Positions 1 through 8,529 of a stretch of DNA of 44,704 nucleotides are shown in pieces. A model generated the notes under the pieces. It was not told the DNA's origin. It saw only the letters and a program-made list of their open reading frames with translations, and searched no databases. A program made the position numbers and the translations under genes. Numbering within the stretch: position 1 is the first letter of the stretch; every line of letters begins with the position of its first letter. The stretch comes from Candidatus Halobeggiatoa sp. HSG11 (GTDB lineage: Bacteria > Pseudomonadota > Gammaproteobacteria > Beggiatoales > Beggiatoaceae), in NCBI GenBank assembly GCA_030378105.1, contig JAUCGL010000020.1:1-44704 (forward strand), given 5' to 3'.

Positions 1-120
1 CTTTCTGAGTCTGTTAATGGATTGACAAATAACATGTTTTTATGTTCTCTTGTAGTGGATGGTTTGAAATTTTATCTGATTATAGTATATCATATTTTTT
101 GTTAAAATACTTTTGTGTAT

Positions 121-1428
121 CTACATAGCTGTATTACGTCCAAGCATCTGACTGGCAAAATAGTTGCGTTGGAATGGTTGCTGAAAACGCCCGATCAAAA
201 TGTGTTTCTCAAATACCGCTCCAGTACGCCAATAAGCCCAACTAGCACGTAACAATAAAGCCGGAAACAGCAGACATAACAACAAAATACTTAGCCCAAT
301 ATCCAGCAAACGCGGTAATACTGCTAACAATAAAATCAATGGTGGATGCAGATAACATTGCCAAATGCTTTGCCATCGAGAGCGTGAACGTCCTAATGGA
401 CCCGGTACATGAGGTAGCATCAGATTTTTATGCCAGATTTTTGCTCTGGGTAAATAACTAATTGCTAATTTTTCCATGCGAGCATACCAACCAGATGGCA
501 ATAACGCCAGCAACCAAGCTGCAAATAAACTAACTAAAGTGCGTGCCGGCTCTTGCCACAATAAACTTTTATCGCTACGTAGGGCTTGGTGCATTAAACG
601 TGTAGCTACCCGCCCATCACGCATTCGTACCGCTCGCCGTGCCAAATAACGTAATTGATAAGCCCGTGAAGTTGCTTCCCATTGCTGTAAAAATGTTGGG
701 GCATAATCACGCATTTTTTCTACCATACGTTGCCATTGTGCATATTGCTGCTCTAAATTAGCTGACAATCCCCCAGCACTAACTCGATATTGCACTAAAG
801 TCTCCTCAATACCCTCAAATTTCCACGGTGTTAACAAGGCAATCCGCATCCAACACTCAATATCTTCAGACTGACGAAATGTTTCATCAAAATAAGCGGT
901 TTCTTCTGTATCATGCAAAGTGTGGCTAAAGCCAATTGCCTCAAATGCTGCCTTGCGTATCATCGGCACCGAACCATTGCCCACTGGATTACGACAAAAT
1001 ACATCTGCTTTACTTATATCATGGAATTTGGGACGCATGAATAAATTCAAGCTGTTGCCTTGTTCGTCGATAAACTCAGAAACACAATAACTTACCCCTA
1101 TTTTGGGCGAATTATCTAAATGGGCGACTTGCTGTGCAAGTTTCTTCGGCAACCAATAGTCATCCGAATCCAAAAATGCTAGATATTGTCCTTGTGCAGC
1201 ACGGATACCGGTATTTCTTGCCCCTGCCAGCCCACGATTCGCTTGCTCAATAATCCGAATCCGCGCATCATTGAATTGCTGACAAATGGCCAAACTACCA
1301 TCAGTTGCTCCATCAATAATGATAAGCAACTCAAAATCACTATAACTTTGCGTTAATACCGATTCAATCGCTACCGCAACGTATTGCTCAACGTTGTACA
1401 CTGGCATAATCACAGAGACATTTGGCAT
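121..1428 (-). CDS. Family 2 glycosyltransferase with truncated sugar-transferase-like tail
   Basis: A GT-A inverting glycosyltransferase, probably acting on surface polysaccharide. The N-terminus (VSVIMPVYN, residues 4-12) and the DSDD metal/nucleotide-sugar motif at residues 87-90 are canonical GT2 features. The start is supported by an AAAGGAGAG ribosome site 4-9 bases upstream. Residues about 373-435 are unlike a GT2 tail: RLLDIGLSILLLCLLFPALLL followed by a TGAVFE..IGRFQQPF pattern resembles the membrane re-entrant helix and first strand of the bacterial sugar transferases (polyprenyl-phosphate glycosyl-1-phosphate transferases). The protein stops before the Asp-Glu catalytic pair of that family would appear. 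It may be a GT2/sugar-transferase fusion cut off by a rearrangement to its left. GT2 is sure; the identity of the tail is a pattern-based inference. Confidence 0.88.
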   Translation of the reverse strand: MPNVSVIMPVYNVEQYVAVAIESVLTQSYSDFELLIIIDGATDGSLAICQQFNDARIRIIEQANRGLAGARNTGIRAAQGQYLAFLDSDDYWLPKKLAQQVAHLDNSPKIGVSYCVSEFIDEQGNSLNLFMRPKFHDISKADVFCRNPVGNGSVPMIRKAAFEAIGFSHTLHDTEETAYFDETFRQSEDIECWMRIALLTPWKFEGIEETLVQYRVSAGGLSANLEQQYAQWQRMVEKMRDYAPTFLQQWEATSRAYQLRYLARRAVRMRDGRVATRLMHQALRSDKSLLWQEPARTLVSLFAAWLLALLPSGWYARMEKLAISYLPRAKIWHKNLMLPHVPGPLGRSRSRWQSIWQCYLHPPLILLLAVLPRLLDIGLSILLLCLLFPALLLRASWAYWRTGAVFEKHILIGRFQQPFQRNYFASQMLGRNTAM

Positions 1429-1629
1429 GTTGCTCTCCTTTGGTTTAGGGCAATTATTAATTGTTAATGGTTAATTATTAATTAAATTCAAAAACAATAT
1501 CAATTATTTATGGAATAGGACTAACTTATTTGGGAAATGCTATATAGCAGTTAAAGTAAACACTAGCAAAATTCATACCCAAGATAACTGCTCTCATTCT
1601 CTGGTAGTTCTTACAAACCAATGTAGGTG

Positions 1630-1928
1630 CGTTATCATAGTATTTTATACTGATATAAATACCAACGGCATTGAAGATGAAGACGACATCAAATTGGTTG
1701 CTGCTTCGTGATCTCAATATTTTGCTGAAAGCAGTTGAAAGCTTAACAGCCAGAGATGGTGGAATGTGTTCAGAAGCATCAGCCGATGCGTTAATATTAG
1801 GATTAAATCATCTGAAACAAAAAGGTACGCTTATTTTTATTACCGATGCTCCACCTTATGATGACGCTGAAACTCAAACAACTCTTGAGCAAATCAAACA
1901 GTTAGTTGGTTGTAATGAAGGGAATTAA
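1630..1928 (+). pseudogene. Decayed von Willebrand factor A domain gene
   Basis: An open frame at 1671-1928 reads AVESLTARDGGMCSEASADA and, later, LIFITDAPPYDD, which matches the part of a vWA domain after the metal site (GGDxPEAS...iTDAxPY). Just upstream, another frame reads IVFYTDINTNGIEDEDDIK and then hits a stop; this lines up with the vWA start, hydrophobic strand-DxTGSMxDDI, with the MIDAS serine lost. The two halves are in different frames, so the gene is frameshifted and its metal site destroyed. No ribosome site is apparent. The 85-residue frame could still be translated, but I see no reason to think it is functional. Confidence 0.55.
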
Positions 1929-1973
1929 AATATAGGAATCGTAGAGACAAGGCATGCCTTGTCCCTATATTTT
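1926..1973. repeat. Palindromic repeat GACAAGGCATGCCTTGTC
   Basis: A perfect 18-base palindrome at 1946-1963 is flanked by a second complementary pair, AAAATATAGG / CCTATATTTT, giving a two-storey hairpin. GTAGAGACxxxxATGxxxxGTCTC-type palindromes are common dispersed repeats in filamentous cyanobacteria and large sulfur bacteria. It could also end transcription of the vWA relic. Confidence 0.6.
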
Positions 1974-2092
1974 AAAATATATGTAGTTAAACAAAAGTAT
2001 CTTAACTTTTTTATTTTATTAATTTGTTGATAATAATAACTTTAATAAAAGATGAAATATTAAAAGACTTTTGTGTGCCTACATATGTGATT

Positions 2093-2520
2093 ATGATGTC
2101 AGATAAATACCAAAACAAATACCGTACTAAATCAACTCAATTGCAAAATTGGGATTATAGTTGGAATGCACCTTATTTTATAACTATATGTACAAAAAAT
2201 AAGGAATATTATTTTGATAATATTGTGAATAACAATATGAAATTATCATTCATAGGAATTAATAGCTGATATATTTATTATATGAAATAAAGAATCATAC
2301 AAAAAATGCTGAATTAGGGTCATTTATAGTAATGCCAAAATTCAATAATTACAATCAAACTAATAAAAAGATGTTGCTTTGGTATCATTAATGTTGGACA
2401 TCTGTTCCAACGCATATTTTTGGATACTTCGGATATAAATTTATACGTTCTATAATCAATATGTTATATTTAACGCAAATTACCAAAGAGCCAATTTTTT
2501 ATATTCCTGCAAAATATAGT
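2093..2520 (+). pseudogene. REP-associated tyrosine (Y1/IS200-like) transposase remnant
   Basis: The frame starting at ATG 2093 or 2096 encodes MSDKYQNKYRTKSTQLQNWD, then YSWNAPYFITICTKNKEYYF. This is the characteristic N-terminus of the RAYT/TnpA-REP branch of Y1 transposases. The frame ends at 2269. Beyond it, ELGSFIVMP is readable but is followed by KFNN instead of the expected NHFHG, so the HUH metal-binding motif is gone. Only the first 60 or so residues remain recognisable. It is dead, and it sits where pheS would normally follow rplT. Confidence 0.75.
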
Positions 2521-2590
2521 GCTTAAACCTACTAGGTATTTGAGACCTAGCAGGTTTTTTGGAATCGTCACTATTTTTTAGGACTACCAA
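2505..2590 (+). repeat. Dispersed repeat with AAACCT/AGGTTT hairpin (copy 1)
   Basis: The arms AAACCTACTAGGT (2525-2537) and ACCTAGCAGGTTT (2545-2557) pair over 13 positions with one wobble and are followed by T6. The whole stretch, from TCCTGCAA to GGACTACCAA, recurs at 26691-26758, where the second arm is missing. The hairpin may also serve as a terminator, on the plus strand by its T tract and more weakly for the rplT operon on the minus strand. Confidence 0.65.
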
Positions 2591-2604
2591 ATTTTTTAAA
2601 ATAA

Positions 2605-2961
2605 TTATGCTATTGCTACCTTAGCTTTTTCTGCCAAAGCTGCAAAAGCATCTTTATTAAATACTGCTAGTTCTGCTAACATTTTACGATCAACTTCAAT
2701 TCCAGCTTTGTTTAAACCGTTAATAAACAGACTATAAGACAAACCGCATTCACGGGCTGCTGCATTAATTCTTATGATCCATAATTGTCTAAACTGACGT
2801 TTTTTCTGTCTACGATCTCGATAAGCATATTGACCAGCTTTAATAACTGCTTGTTTGGCTACTCGATACACATTACGTCTAGCACCACGATAACCTTTAG
2901 CCTGCTTAAGAATTTTTTTATGTCTGGCGTGAGCAGTCACACCTCGTTTTACTCTTGGCAT
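2605..2961 (-). CDS. rplT: 50S ribosomal protein L20
   Basis: L20 binds 23S rRNA early in 50S assembly and in many bacteria represses its own operon. The 118 residues are full length and collinear with the family: [19 protein letters not shown], the long basic helix [20 protein letters not shown], and the globular C-terminus beginning [18 protein letters not shown]. The start has a GAGGAT ribosome site and lies 7 bases from the end of rpmI. It is the last gene of thrS-infC-rpmI-rplT here. The usual next genes, pheS and pheT, are absent and replaced by decayed sequence. Confidence 0.97.
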   Translation of the reverse strand: MPRVKRGVTAHARHKKILKQAKGYRGARRNVYRVAKQAVIKAGQYAYRDRRQKKRQFRQLWIIRINAAARECGLSYSLFINGLNKAGIEVDRKMLAELAVFNKDAFAALAEKAKVAIA

Positions 2962-2968
2962 AATATCC

Positions 2969-3163
2969 TCATGTATATGGTAATAAACGTTTAATCATTG
3001 CTACATCCGCTTTATCTAACATGAGCGGGGAACGTAAATGACGTTTCCGTTTAGTACTTTTCTTAGTGAGAATATGGCGACGATGGCTTTGACCACGTTT
3101 TATGCCACCTGAGGAGGCGTGAAAACGTTTCGCCGCTCCTCGATTGGTTTTGATTTTGGGCAT
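2969..3163 (-). CDS. rpmI: 50S ribosomal protein L35
   Basis: A small basic 50S protein. The family N-terminus [14 protein letters not shown] fixes the start at 3163, giving 64 residues; an upstream in-frame ATG at 3184 would add seven residues not seen in the family. The sequence [18 protein letters not shown] followed by a C-terminus ending MIKRLLPYT is typical. GGAGC lies 13 bases before the ATG, rather far. The gene follows infC after a 173-base spacer filled with inverted heptamer-like repeats, and precedes rplT closely. Confidence 0.96.
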   Translation of the reverse strand: MPKIKTNRGAAKRFHASSGGIKRGQSHRRHILTKKSTKRKRHLRSPLMLDKADVAMIKRLLPYT

Positions 3164-3189
3164 TATATATTTTAAGCTCCGCATTGTTA

Positions 3190-3330
3190 GGACAATGGTT
3201 AATGGTTAATTATTAATGGTTAATGAAAGGCAAAGTCGTTAAGTTATTAATCGTTTAAGTCTTAAAAAATTAATTCGTAACTGATTTTGATTTTAATTAA
3301 CCATTAACAATCAACCATTAACAATTGCAT
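3190..3330. repeat. Inverted TTAATGG/CCATTAA heptamer repeats in infC-rpmI spacer
   Basis: One side (about 3190-3226) reads GGTTAATGGTTAATTATTAA TGG and the other (about 3294-3328) carries AACCATTAACAATCAACCAT TAAC. The two arrays are complementary and can form a long stem across the intercistronic space. A shorter related stretch lies at 1450-1482 upstream of the glycosyltransferase. The 7-base period resembles short tandem repeats of filamentous cyanobacteria and sulfur bacteria. The position between infC and rpmI is where E. coli L20 exerts long-range translational control; a role in that here is only a possibility. Confidence 0.6.
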
Positions 3331-3336
3331 TAAAAA

Positions 3337-3849
3337 TTATTTTTTCTTGATAGGGGCAATTGTCATTACCATCTGCCGACCTTCCATTTTAGGATGTTGT
3401 TCAACATTCCCATATTCAATCAGATCAGCTTCTACACGTTTAAGCAAGTCACGGCCTATATTTTGATGAGCTATTTCTCGCCCTCTAAATCGTAAGGTGA
3501 CTTTGGCCTTATCCCCTTCTTCTAGGAAACGCATCAGGTTGCGTAGTTTTACCTGATAATCTCCCATATCCGTATTTGGACGAAATTTAACTTCCTTGAT
3601 TTGAACTTGTTTTTGCTTTTTCTTGGCTTTATTCCGTTTTTTATTTTCTTCAAACAGATATTTACCATAATCCATTACCCTACAAACTGGCGGTTTGGTA
3701 TGTGGTACAATTTCTACCAAGTCCAATGTGGCTTCTGCAGCCTTTTGCCGTGCTTCTTCAATAGGGACTATGCCAATTTGTTTACCATCGACATCTATAA
3801 GACGCACTTCAGTTGCCGTAATTGCCTTATTCAGGCGGGTACGTTTAAT
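3337..3849 (-). CDS. infC: Translation initiation factor IF-3 (AUU start)
   Basis: IF-3 binds the 30S subunit, keeps subunits apart and checks the start codon. The 170 residues contain the N-domain ([39 protein letters not shown]), the lysine-rich linker around [12 protein letters not shown], and the C-domain ([29 protein letters not shown]). A GTG at 3807 would cut off the N-terminus. I choose ATT at 3847-3849 because it restores [13 protein letters not shown] and lies 8 bases after a perfect AGGAGG. AUU is the hallmark infC start, used for autoregulation because IF-3 rejects non-canonical starts. The ribosome site overlaps the thrS stop codon, so the two are probably coupled. Confidence 0.96.
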   Translation of the reverse strand: MKRTRLNKAITATEVRLIDVDGKQIGIVPIEEARQKAAEATLDLVEIVPHTKPPVCRVMDYGKYLFEENKKRNKAKKKQKQVQIKEVKFRPNTDMGDYQVKLRNLMRFLEEGDKAKVTLRFRGREIAHQNIGRDLLKRVEADLIEYGNVEQHPKMEGRQMVMTIAPIKKK

Positions 3850-3863
3850 GTAATTTTCCTCCT
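3847..3863 (-). promoter_or_regulatory. infC ribosome site embedded in thrS stop, with AUU start
   Basis: On the minus strand TAG (end of thrS, 3864-3862) runs directly into AGGAGG (3863-3858), then an 8-base spacer and ATT (3849-3847). The strong SD compensates for the weak start codon, and the overlap suggests that ribosomes finishing thrS reinitiate at infC. Confidence 0.85.
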
Positions 3864-5769
3864 AAACATGATTAACTATATCAGCGTCCAATTGTTCAAT
3901 GAAGGTTTCCAGTGACATACTACCTTTATCTTCACCATTTCGCAATCGCACAGCTACCTGTTGGTTTTCCACTTCACGCCCTCCAATTATCAATAGATAA
4001 GGAATTTTTTGCAAAGTGTTCTCACGAATTTTAAAACCAATTTTTTCATTACGCAAGTCTGTTATTACTTTTAATCCAGATTTTTTCAAATTTGCTGCTA
4101 CAATTTTAGAATATTCAGCATGAGCATCAGTGATATTAAGAACTGCAACTTGTACTGGTGATAACCAAACTGGCAATGCTCCGGCATGTTCTTCAATAAG
4201 TATGCCAATAAATCGCTCTAAGGAACCCAAAATAGCTCGGTGCAACATAACTGGAACTTGTTTACTACCATCACTGGCAATATATTCAGCTCCTAATCGA
4301 CCCGGCATTGAAAAGTCCACTTGAATTGTACCACATTGCCACACTCGACCGATACAATCTTTAAGTATAAATTCTATTTTGGGGCCATAAAATGCACCTT
4401 CACCGGGTTGTAAATCCCAATCTAAATCTTTATTATTTAAAGCTAATTCTAATGCTTTTTCGGCTTTATCCCAAACAGCATCGTCTCCAACTCGTTTTTC
4501 TGGCCGAGTGGATAACTTAATAATAATATCATTAAAACCAAAATCTGTGTAGACTTTAAATAACAAATCAATAAAATCAGACACTTCTTGTTGAAGCTGA
4601 TCTTCAGTACAAAAAATATGGGCATCATCTTGGACGAAGTTACGAATTCGCATTATTCCATGCAAAGTTCCAGATGGTTCATTGCGATGGCAAGAACCAA
4701 ATTCTGCCATACGTAGTGGCAAATCCCGATAACTTTTAATACCACGATTATAAATCTGGATATGACATGGGCAATTCATCGGCTTGACTGCGTAATCTCG
4801 ATTTTCAGAACTTGTACTAAAAATCATATCGCCAAATTTATCCCAGTGACCAGATTTTTCCCATAAACTTTGGTCAACTAATTGAGGAGTATTTACTTCT
4901 TGATAACCATTGTCTCGCAATAAATCACGGATATAACTTTTGATTTGTAGATATATTTGCCAGCCTTTATCATGCCAAAATACCATGCCCGGAGCTTCAG
5001 TTTGAGTATGGAATAAATCTAACTGTTTACCTAGCTTCCTATGATCACGTTTTTCTGCTTCTTCTAATTGATGTAAATAAGTTTTTAAATCTTTTTTATT
5101 TGCCCAAGCTGTGCCGTAGATGCGTTGTAACATTTCATTATTGGAATCTCCACGCCAATAAGCACCAGCCAATTTCATTAGTTTAAAGGCTTTTATTTTA
5201 CCGGTATTTGGTACATGTGGCCCTCGGCATAAATCAATAAAATCTCCCTGTTGATACAGAGATAATTCTTCATTAGTTGGAATTGATTCAATTATTTGGG
5301 CTTTATACTCTTCACCAAGTTCTCGGAAAAATTTAGTTGCTTCATCACGAGATTTAACCAAACGAGTTATGGGCAAATTCTGTTTAACTAATTGCTGCAT
5401 TTTAAACTGAATTTTTTCTAAATCGTCTGGAGTGAAACTTTCTTCGTAAGCAAAATCATAGAAAAAACCATTTTCAATCACCGGACCAATGGTAACTTGA
5501 GCGGTAGGGAATAAGCTTTTAACCGCTTGGGCCATTAAGTGAGAACAGGAATGGCGAATAATTTCCAAACCTTCTTGGTCTCGATCCGTGATAATTGCTA
5601 ATTGAGCATCGGTTTCTATAATGGTTGATGTATCTACTAAATGTCCATCAATTTTACCAGCTATTGCTGCTTTGGCTAGTCCAGCACCGATACTGGCTGC
5701 AACTTCTGCTATTGTTATTGGATTTTCAAACTGGCGTTGGCTGCCATCAGGTAATGTTATAATTGGCAT
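3862..5769 (-). CDS. thrS: Threonine--tRNA ligase
   Basis: Charges tRNA-Thr. At 635 residues it is full length. Domains in order: TGS ([20 protein letters not shown]), the editing domain with [11 protein letters not shown] and later [13 protein letters not shown], the class II catalytic core (motif 2 in [15 protein letters not shown]), and the anticodon-binding domain with [12 protein letters not shown]. Zinc ligands are visible as Cys in MNCPCHIQ, His in QDDAHIFC and His in VMLHRAILG. The start matches the family, yet no Shine-Dalgarno precedes it: a hairpin with a T6 tract ends 3 bases before the ATG. First protein gene of the operon, 58 bases downstream of tRNA-Val. Confidence 0.97.
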   Translation of the reverse strand: MPIITLPDGSQRQFENPITIAEVAASIGAGLAKAAIAGKIDGHLVDTSTIIETDAQLAIITDRDQEGLEIIRHSCSHLMAQAVKSLFPTAQVTIGPVIENGFFYDFAYEESFTPDDLEKIQFKMQQLVKQNLPITRLVKSRDEATKFFRELGEEYKAQIIESIPTNEELSLYQQGDFIDLCRGPHVPNTGKIKAFKLMKLAGAYWRGDSNNEMLQRIYGTAWANKKDLKTYLHQLEEAEKRDHRKLGKQLDLFHTQTEAPGMVFWHDKGWQIYLQIKSYIRDLLRDNGYQEVNTPQLVDQSLWEKSGHWDKFGDMIFSTSSENRDYAVKPMNCPCHIQIYNRGIKSYRDLPLRMAEFGSCHRNEPSGTLHGIMRIRNFVQDDAHIFCTEDQLQQEVSDFIDLLFKVYTDFGFNDIIIKLSTRPEKRVGDDAVWDKAEKALELALNNKDLDWDLQPGEGAFYGPKIEFILKDCIGRVWQCGTIQVDFSMPGRLGAEYIASDGSKQVPVMLHRAILGSLERFIGILIEEHAGALPVWLSPVQVAVLNITDAHAEYSKIVAANLKKSGLKVITDLRNEKIGFKIRENTLQKIPYLLIIGGREVENQQVAVRLRNGEDKGSMSLETFIEQLDADIVNHV

Positions 5770-5772
5770 AAT

Positions 5773-5811
5773 AAAAAAGCACGCAACTTTGAATAGATCA
5801 AGTCCGTGCTT
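5773..5811 (-). terminator. Intrinsic terminator/attenuator hairpin between tRNA-Val and thrS
   Basis: On the minus strand AAGCACG (5811-5805) pairs with CGTGCTT (5783-5777). An inner helix ACTTGA / TCAAAGT with one bulge extends the stem, and TTTTTT follows (5778-5773). The T tract ends three bases before the thrS ATG and occupies the place of a ribosome site. It may terminate tRNA-Val transcription, with thrS expressed by read-through, or act as an attenuator of thrS. Confidence 0.7.
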
Positions 5812-5826
5812 ATTTCTAAATTAAGA

Positions 5827-5901
5827 TGGTAGGCACGAGTGGGATCGAACCACCGACCACTACCATGTCAAGGTAATACTCTACCACTGAGCTACGTGCC
5901 T
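5827..5901 (-). tRNA. tRNA-Val (GAC)
   Basis: Read on the minus strand: acceptor AGGCACG pairs with CGTGCCT, D arm TAGCTCAGTGGTAGAGTA, anticodon arm TACCTTGACATGGTAG with loop TTGACAT (anticodon GAC), T arm GGTGGTTCGATCCCACT, discriminator A and encoded CCA. Length 75. It lies in the same direction as thrS and ends 57 bases before its start. Confidence 0.95.
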
Positions 5902-5994
5902 ATTGAATTCATATATTATGAGTAATGTTATCATAAGTTTGCCTTTAATGCAAGCTTTGCTTAACTCAACAGCTTATTTTAAACTCATATATTT

Positions 5995-6996
5995 TCAATC
6001 TATAAACATAGCATCACCATAACTAAAAAAACGATATTTTTGCTCAACAGCATATTGATAGGCATTTAAAGTTTTTGAATGACCTGCAAAAGCACATACC
6101 AACATCAACAAAGTAGATTCAGGTAAATGAAAATTAGTTAATAAAGCGTCAACACTATTAAATTTATAACCGGGAGTTATAAACAAACTAGTTTCACCAG
6201 TATATGGTTCTATAGTTCCTGAACTTGAAGCTGTTTCCAATGCACGTACACTGGTTGTACCTATAGCAATAACTCGTCCACCATTATTACGGGTCTCCAT
6301 AACCAATTCACACACATGAGGAGAAACTTCTAAATATTCTGAGTGCATGACATGTTGACTTATGTCATTAACTCTCATAGGCGTAAACGTTCCGGCTCCA
6401 ACATGCAAGGTAATAAATGTTGTTTTAACTCCCATTGCTTCAATATTATCCAACATAGCTTGGTCAAAATGTAAACCGGCTGTTGGTGCAGCCACTGCTC
6501 CTTGTTGTTGGGCATATACAGTTTGATAACGATTAATATCAGATTTAATGTCAACTCTTTTAATATATGGTGGTAAGGGAATATGTCCAATCCTTTCCAA
6601 AGTAGCATATATTGGATCATTAAACTGTAATTCAAAAAAATTTCCTACCCGTTGTAAAACCGTTACTTCAACATCAGGTTCTAAATACAATTTACTATCT
6701 GGTTTAGGAGCTTTACTAGCTCGTATTTGAACTAAAGCTTTATTGTCAGATAAAATTCTTTCAACTAAAATTTCAACTTTGCCTCCAGAAGCTTTATTTC
6801 CAAATAAACGAGCTGGAATAACTTTAGTATCATTAAATACTAAAAGGTCTTTAGGAGTTAATAAGTTTGGAAAATCAATAAATTGTAGATTTCGCAATTG
6901 ATTCACATATAGAAGTCGGCTAGCAGTGCGAGATTCAGTTGGATATTGAGCAATTAAATCTTCAGGCAAATAAAATGAAAAATCAGTACGTTGCAT
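5995..6996 (-). CDS. queA: S-adenosylmethionine:tRNA ribosyltransferase-isomerase
   Basis: Transfers and rearranges the ribosyl group of SAM onto 7-aminomethyl-7-deazaguanine in tRNA, making epoxyqueuosine. At 333 residues it has family length and landmarks: the N-terminus TDFSFYLPEDLIAQYP, VFNDTKVIPARLFG, GAVAAPTAGLHFD, TLHVGAGTF, GTTSVRALE and NFHLPESTLLMLV near the C-terminus. The usual neighbour tgt is not in the window; the gene stands alone between two tRNA genes. An antisense strong promoter for tRNA-Leu begins about 50 bases from its start. Confidence 0.97.
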   Translation of the reverse strand: MQRTDFSFYLPEDLIAQYPTESRTASRLLYVNQLRNLQFIDFPNLLTPKDLLVFNDTKVIPARLFGNKASGGKVEILVERILSDNKALVQIRASKAPKPDSKLYLEPDVEVTVLQRVGNFFELQFNDPIYATLERIGHIPLPPYIKRVDIKSDINRYQTVYAQQQGAVAAPTAGLHFDQAMLDNIEAMGVKTTFITLHVGAGTFTPMRVNDISQHVMHSEYLEVSPHVCELVMETRNNGGRVIAIGTTSVRALETASSSGTIEPYTGETSLFITPGYKFNSVDALLTNFHLPESTLLMLVCAFAGHSKTLNAYQYAVEQKYRFFSYGDAMFID

Positions 6997-7048
6997 TATA
7001 TATTAAAATGATAAATTATTAGATAGAAAAAAAAAATAACTAAATCTC

Positions 7049-7078
7049 TTTACAATTATTATATGAATTCACTATAAT
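7049..7078 (+). promoter_or_regulatory. Sigma70-type promoter for tRNA-Leu
   Basis: TTTACA at 7049-7054, an 18-base spacer and a perfect TATAAT at 7073-7078. This gives a leader of about 80 bases before the tRNA at 7167. No other plus-strand gene lies nearer. Confidence 0.65.
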
Positions 7079-7166
7079 AGGCAAAGTTTGATAGATTTAA
7101 AGCTGTGTAATTTTTTATTTTTGGAGGTAGGTTAAAAATTCACTGTTTCATTTAATCCTTTAAATT

Positions 7167-7253
7167 GCCGAGGTGGCGAAATTGGTAGACGCGCTAGACT
7201 CAAAATCTAGTGATGGTGACATCGTGTCGGTTCGAGTCCGACTCTCGGTACCA
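7167..7253 (+). tRNA. tRNA-Leu (CAA)
   Basis: Class II tRNA of 87 bases with encoded CCA. Acceptor GCCGAGG pairs with TCTCGGT using terminal G-U pairs. The anticodon stem is CTAGA/TCTAG with loop CTCAAAA (anticodon CAA), followed by a long variable arm (TGATGGTGACATCG) and T arm GTCGGTTCGAGTCCGAC. Confidence 0.95.
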
Positions 7254-7282
7254 ACCCTTCCAAATATAACGGATTTCTCATT

Positions 7283-7951
7283 ATGTTTATAGAATATACC
7301 TTTACCATGGATGATGGCAAGGGTTTAAATTATAGAATAGAATTTGAGAGGTCTCGAGAACCTATTTTAGAACAATCCTCCTATCCTGAATGGACTAAAT
7401 TAAATTTCCATCAATGTCCTCACTGCCCTTTAAAGCTAACTGAAAATTCTCATTGTCCAATAGCTATTGATGCTCATGAAATTGTCATCGGATTTACAGA
7501 AATTTTGTCCTGTAAAGAGGCTGACATTCGAGTTTTAACTCCAGAACGTGAGTATTTTAAACATACGGATACTCAAACTGGTTTAAGAGCTTTGATAGGT
7601 TTTGTTATGGCTACCAGTACCTGTCCAATTATGTTCCCATTTCGTGGTATGGCGTATTACCATTTACCATTTGCATCTTTGGATGAAACTGTGTTCCGAG
7701 TTACATCTTCATATTTATTACATCAATATTATGTCTCTCGTAAAAATGGTGAATTTGATATGGAATTTGTGGGTTTAAAAGAACGTTTTAAAGAAATGCA
7801 AACTTTAAATCGTCATTTTTTAGAGCGTATCAGAGCTGCTTGTGAGGCTGATTCCAATCTTAATGTATTAGCTACCTTATTTACGATTTCTTCAATGTTA
7901 TCTCTTTCGCTAGAAAGACATTTAAATGAAATTGAACATTTATTTGTTTGA
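7283..7951 (+). CDS. Conserved unknown with CPHCPL cysteine motif
   Basis: A soluble 222-residue protein that I cannot name with confidence. The N-terminal third looks like a beta-rich domain (MFIEYTFTMDDGKGLNYRIE). Cys45-Pro-His-Cys48-Pro-Leu followed by His57-Cys58-Pro form a CxxC...HCP cluster that could bind a metal. A further TSTCPIMFPFRGMAYYHLPF segment lies near residues 112-131. The C-terminal part is helical (NRHFLERIRAACEADSNLN). It starts 29 bases after tRNA-Leu and may be read from the same promoter; no obvious strong SD precedes the ATG. Not a transposon product by composition. Confidence 0.75.
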   Translation: MFIEYTFTMDDGKGLNYRIEFERSREPILEQSSYPEWTKLNFHQCPHCPLKLTENSHCPIAIDAHEIVIGFTEILSCKEADIRVLTPEREYFKHTDTQTGLRALIGFVMATSTCPIMFPFRGMAYYHLPFASLDETVFRVTSSYLLHQYYVSRKNGEFDMEFVGLKERFKEMQTLNRHFLERIRAACEADSNLNVLATLFTISSMLSLSLERHLNEIEHLFV

Positions 7952-8125
7952 ACATGTAACTTGATTATCAATTTTTTTACTTGAAGCCAAAAGAGTATTA
8001 TTTTAATTCAACTAGTTAAGGTAATCTTATAGAAAGTAGTGGTGTATAATATATTGGGAACGAGAGGATAAAATCTACAAAATTGGATATTTTCCTCCTC
8101 CAAAAAATTAGATAGTCCCTACAAA

Positions 8126-8293
8126 TCAATGCAGTTTTAGTAAAATCAATAATATAACAGGTATAGGAACTGTCAGCAAAAATCTCCAATTAAGTTGTTT
8201 ATGAATTAAACCCATTTTCATAGCAGGGGTATAATATTGATAACATTTTGTGAATTTTTTTAGAGGAGATATTTTAACTCTTAAAACTTGTAA
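8126..8293 (-). pseudogene. Orphan coding remnant with C-terminal membrane segment
   Basis: The frame is open from about 8293 to a TGA at 8126. It reads KKFTKCYQYYTPAMKMGLIH, then KQLNWRFLLTVPIPVILLIL and LKLH. This looks like the tail of a membrane protein. The only ATGs (8221, 8215) would give a 31-residue peptide with one hydrophobic helix, but no SD is visible. The rest of 7952-8529 holds only AT-rich sequence and a scrap like the GGGAACGAGA repeats; I see no other gene. Confidence 0.3.
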
Positions 8294-8529
8294 TTAAATT
8301 GAATGTAATTGTAATTATACAAATTAATCCATTACGGTACATTTAAAACTAGTTTCCTTTATAACAATATCCAAGCGTTTTCCTTGTTAAATAAGAAACA
8401 TATGGTATATCTGTTAAAGGAAAGAGCATTTGTAATAGGTAGCAAGTTTATCTGTTGTGATTTTCAATATTTTGTCTTCAGTCTACATAATCAAAGAGCT
8501 TTAATTTTTGAACCAAACGATTTGCCGTA

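Noticed and set aside
1526-1717. 63-residue minus-strand frame
   Set aside because: Antisense to the vWA remnant, no start signal; noise.
3601-3915. 104-residue plus-strand frame across infC
   Set aside because: Antisense to infC and the end of thrS; hydrophobic by reverse reading of Lys codons.
8126-8221. Stand-alone 31-residue membrane peptide gene
   Set aside because: The same frame stays open upstream without a start and there is no ribosome site, so a broken longer gene is more likely.
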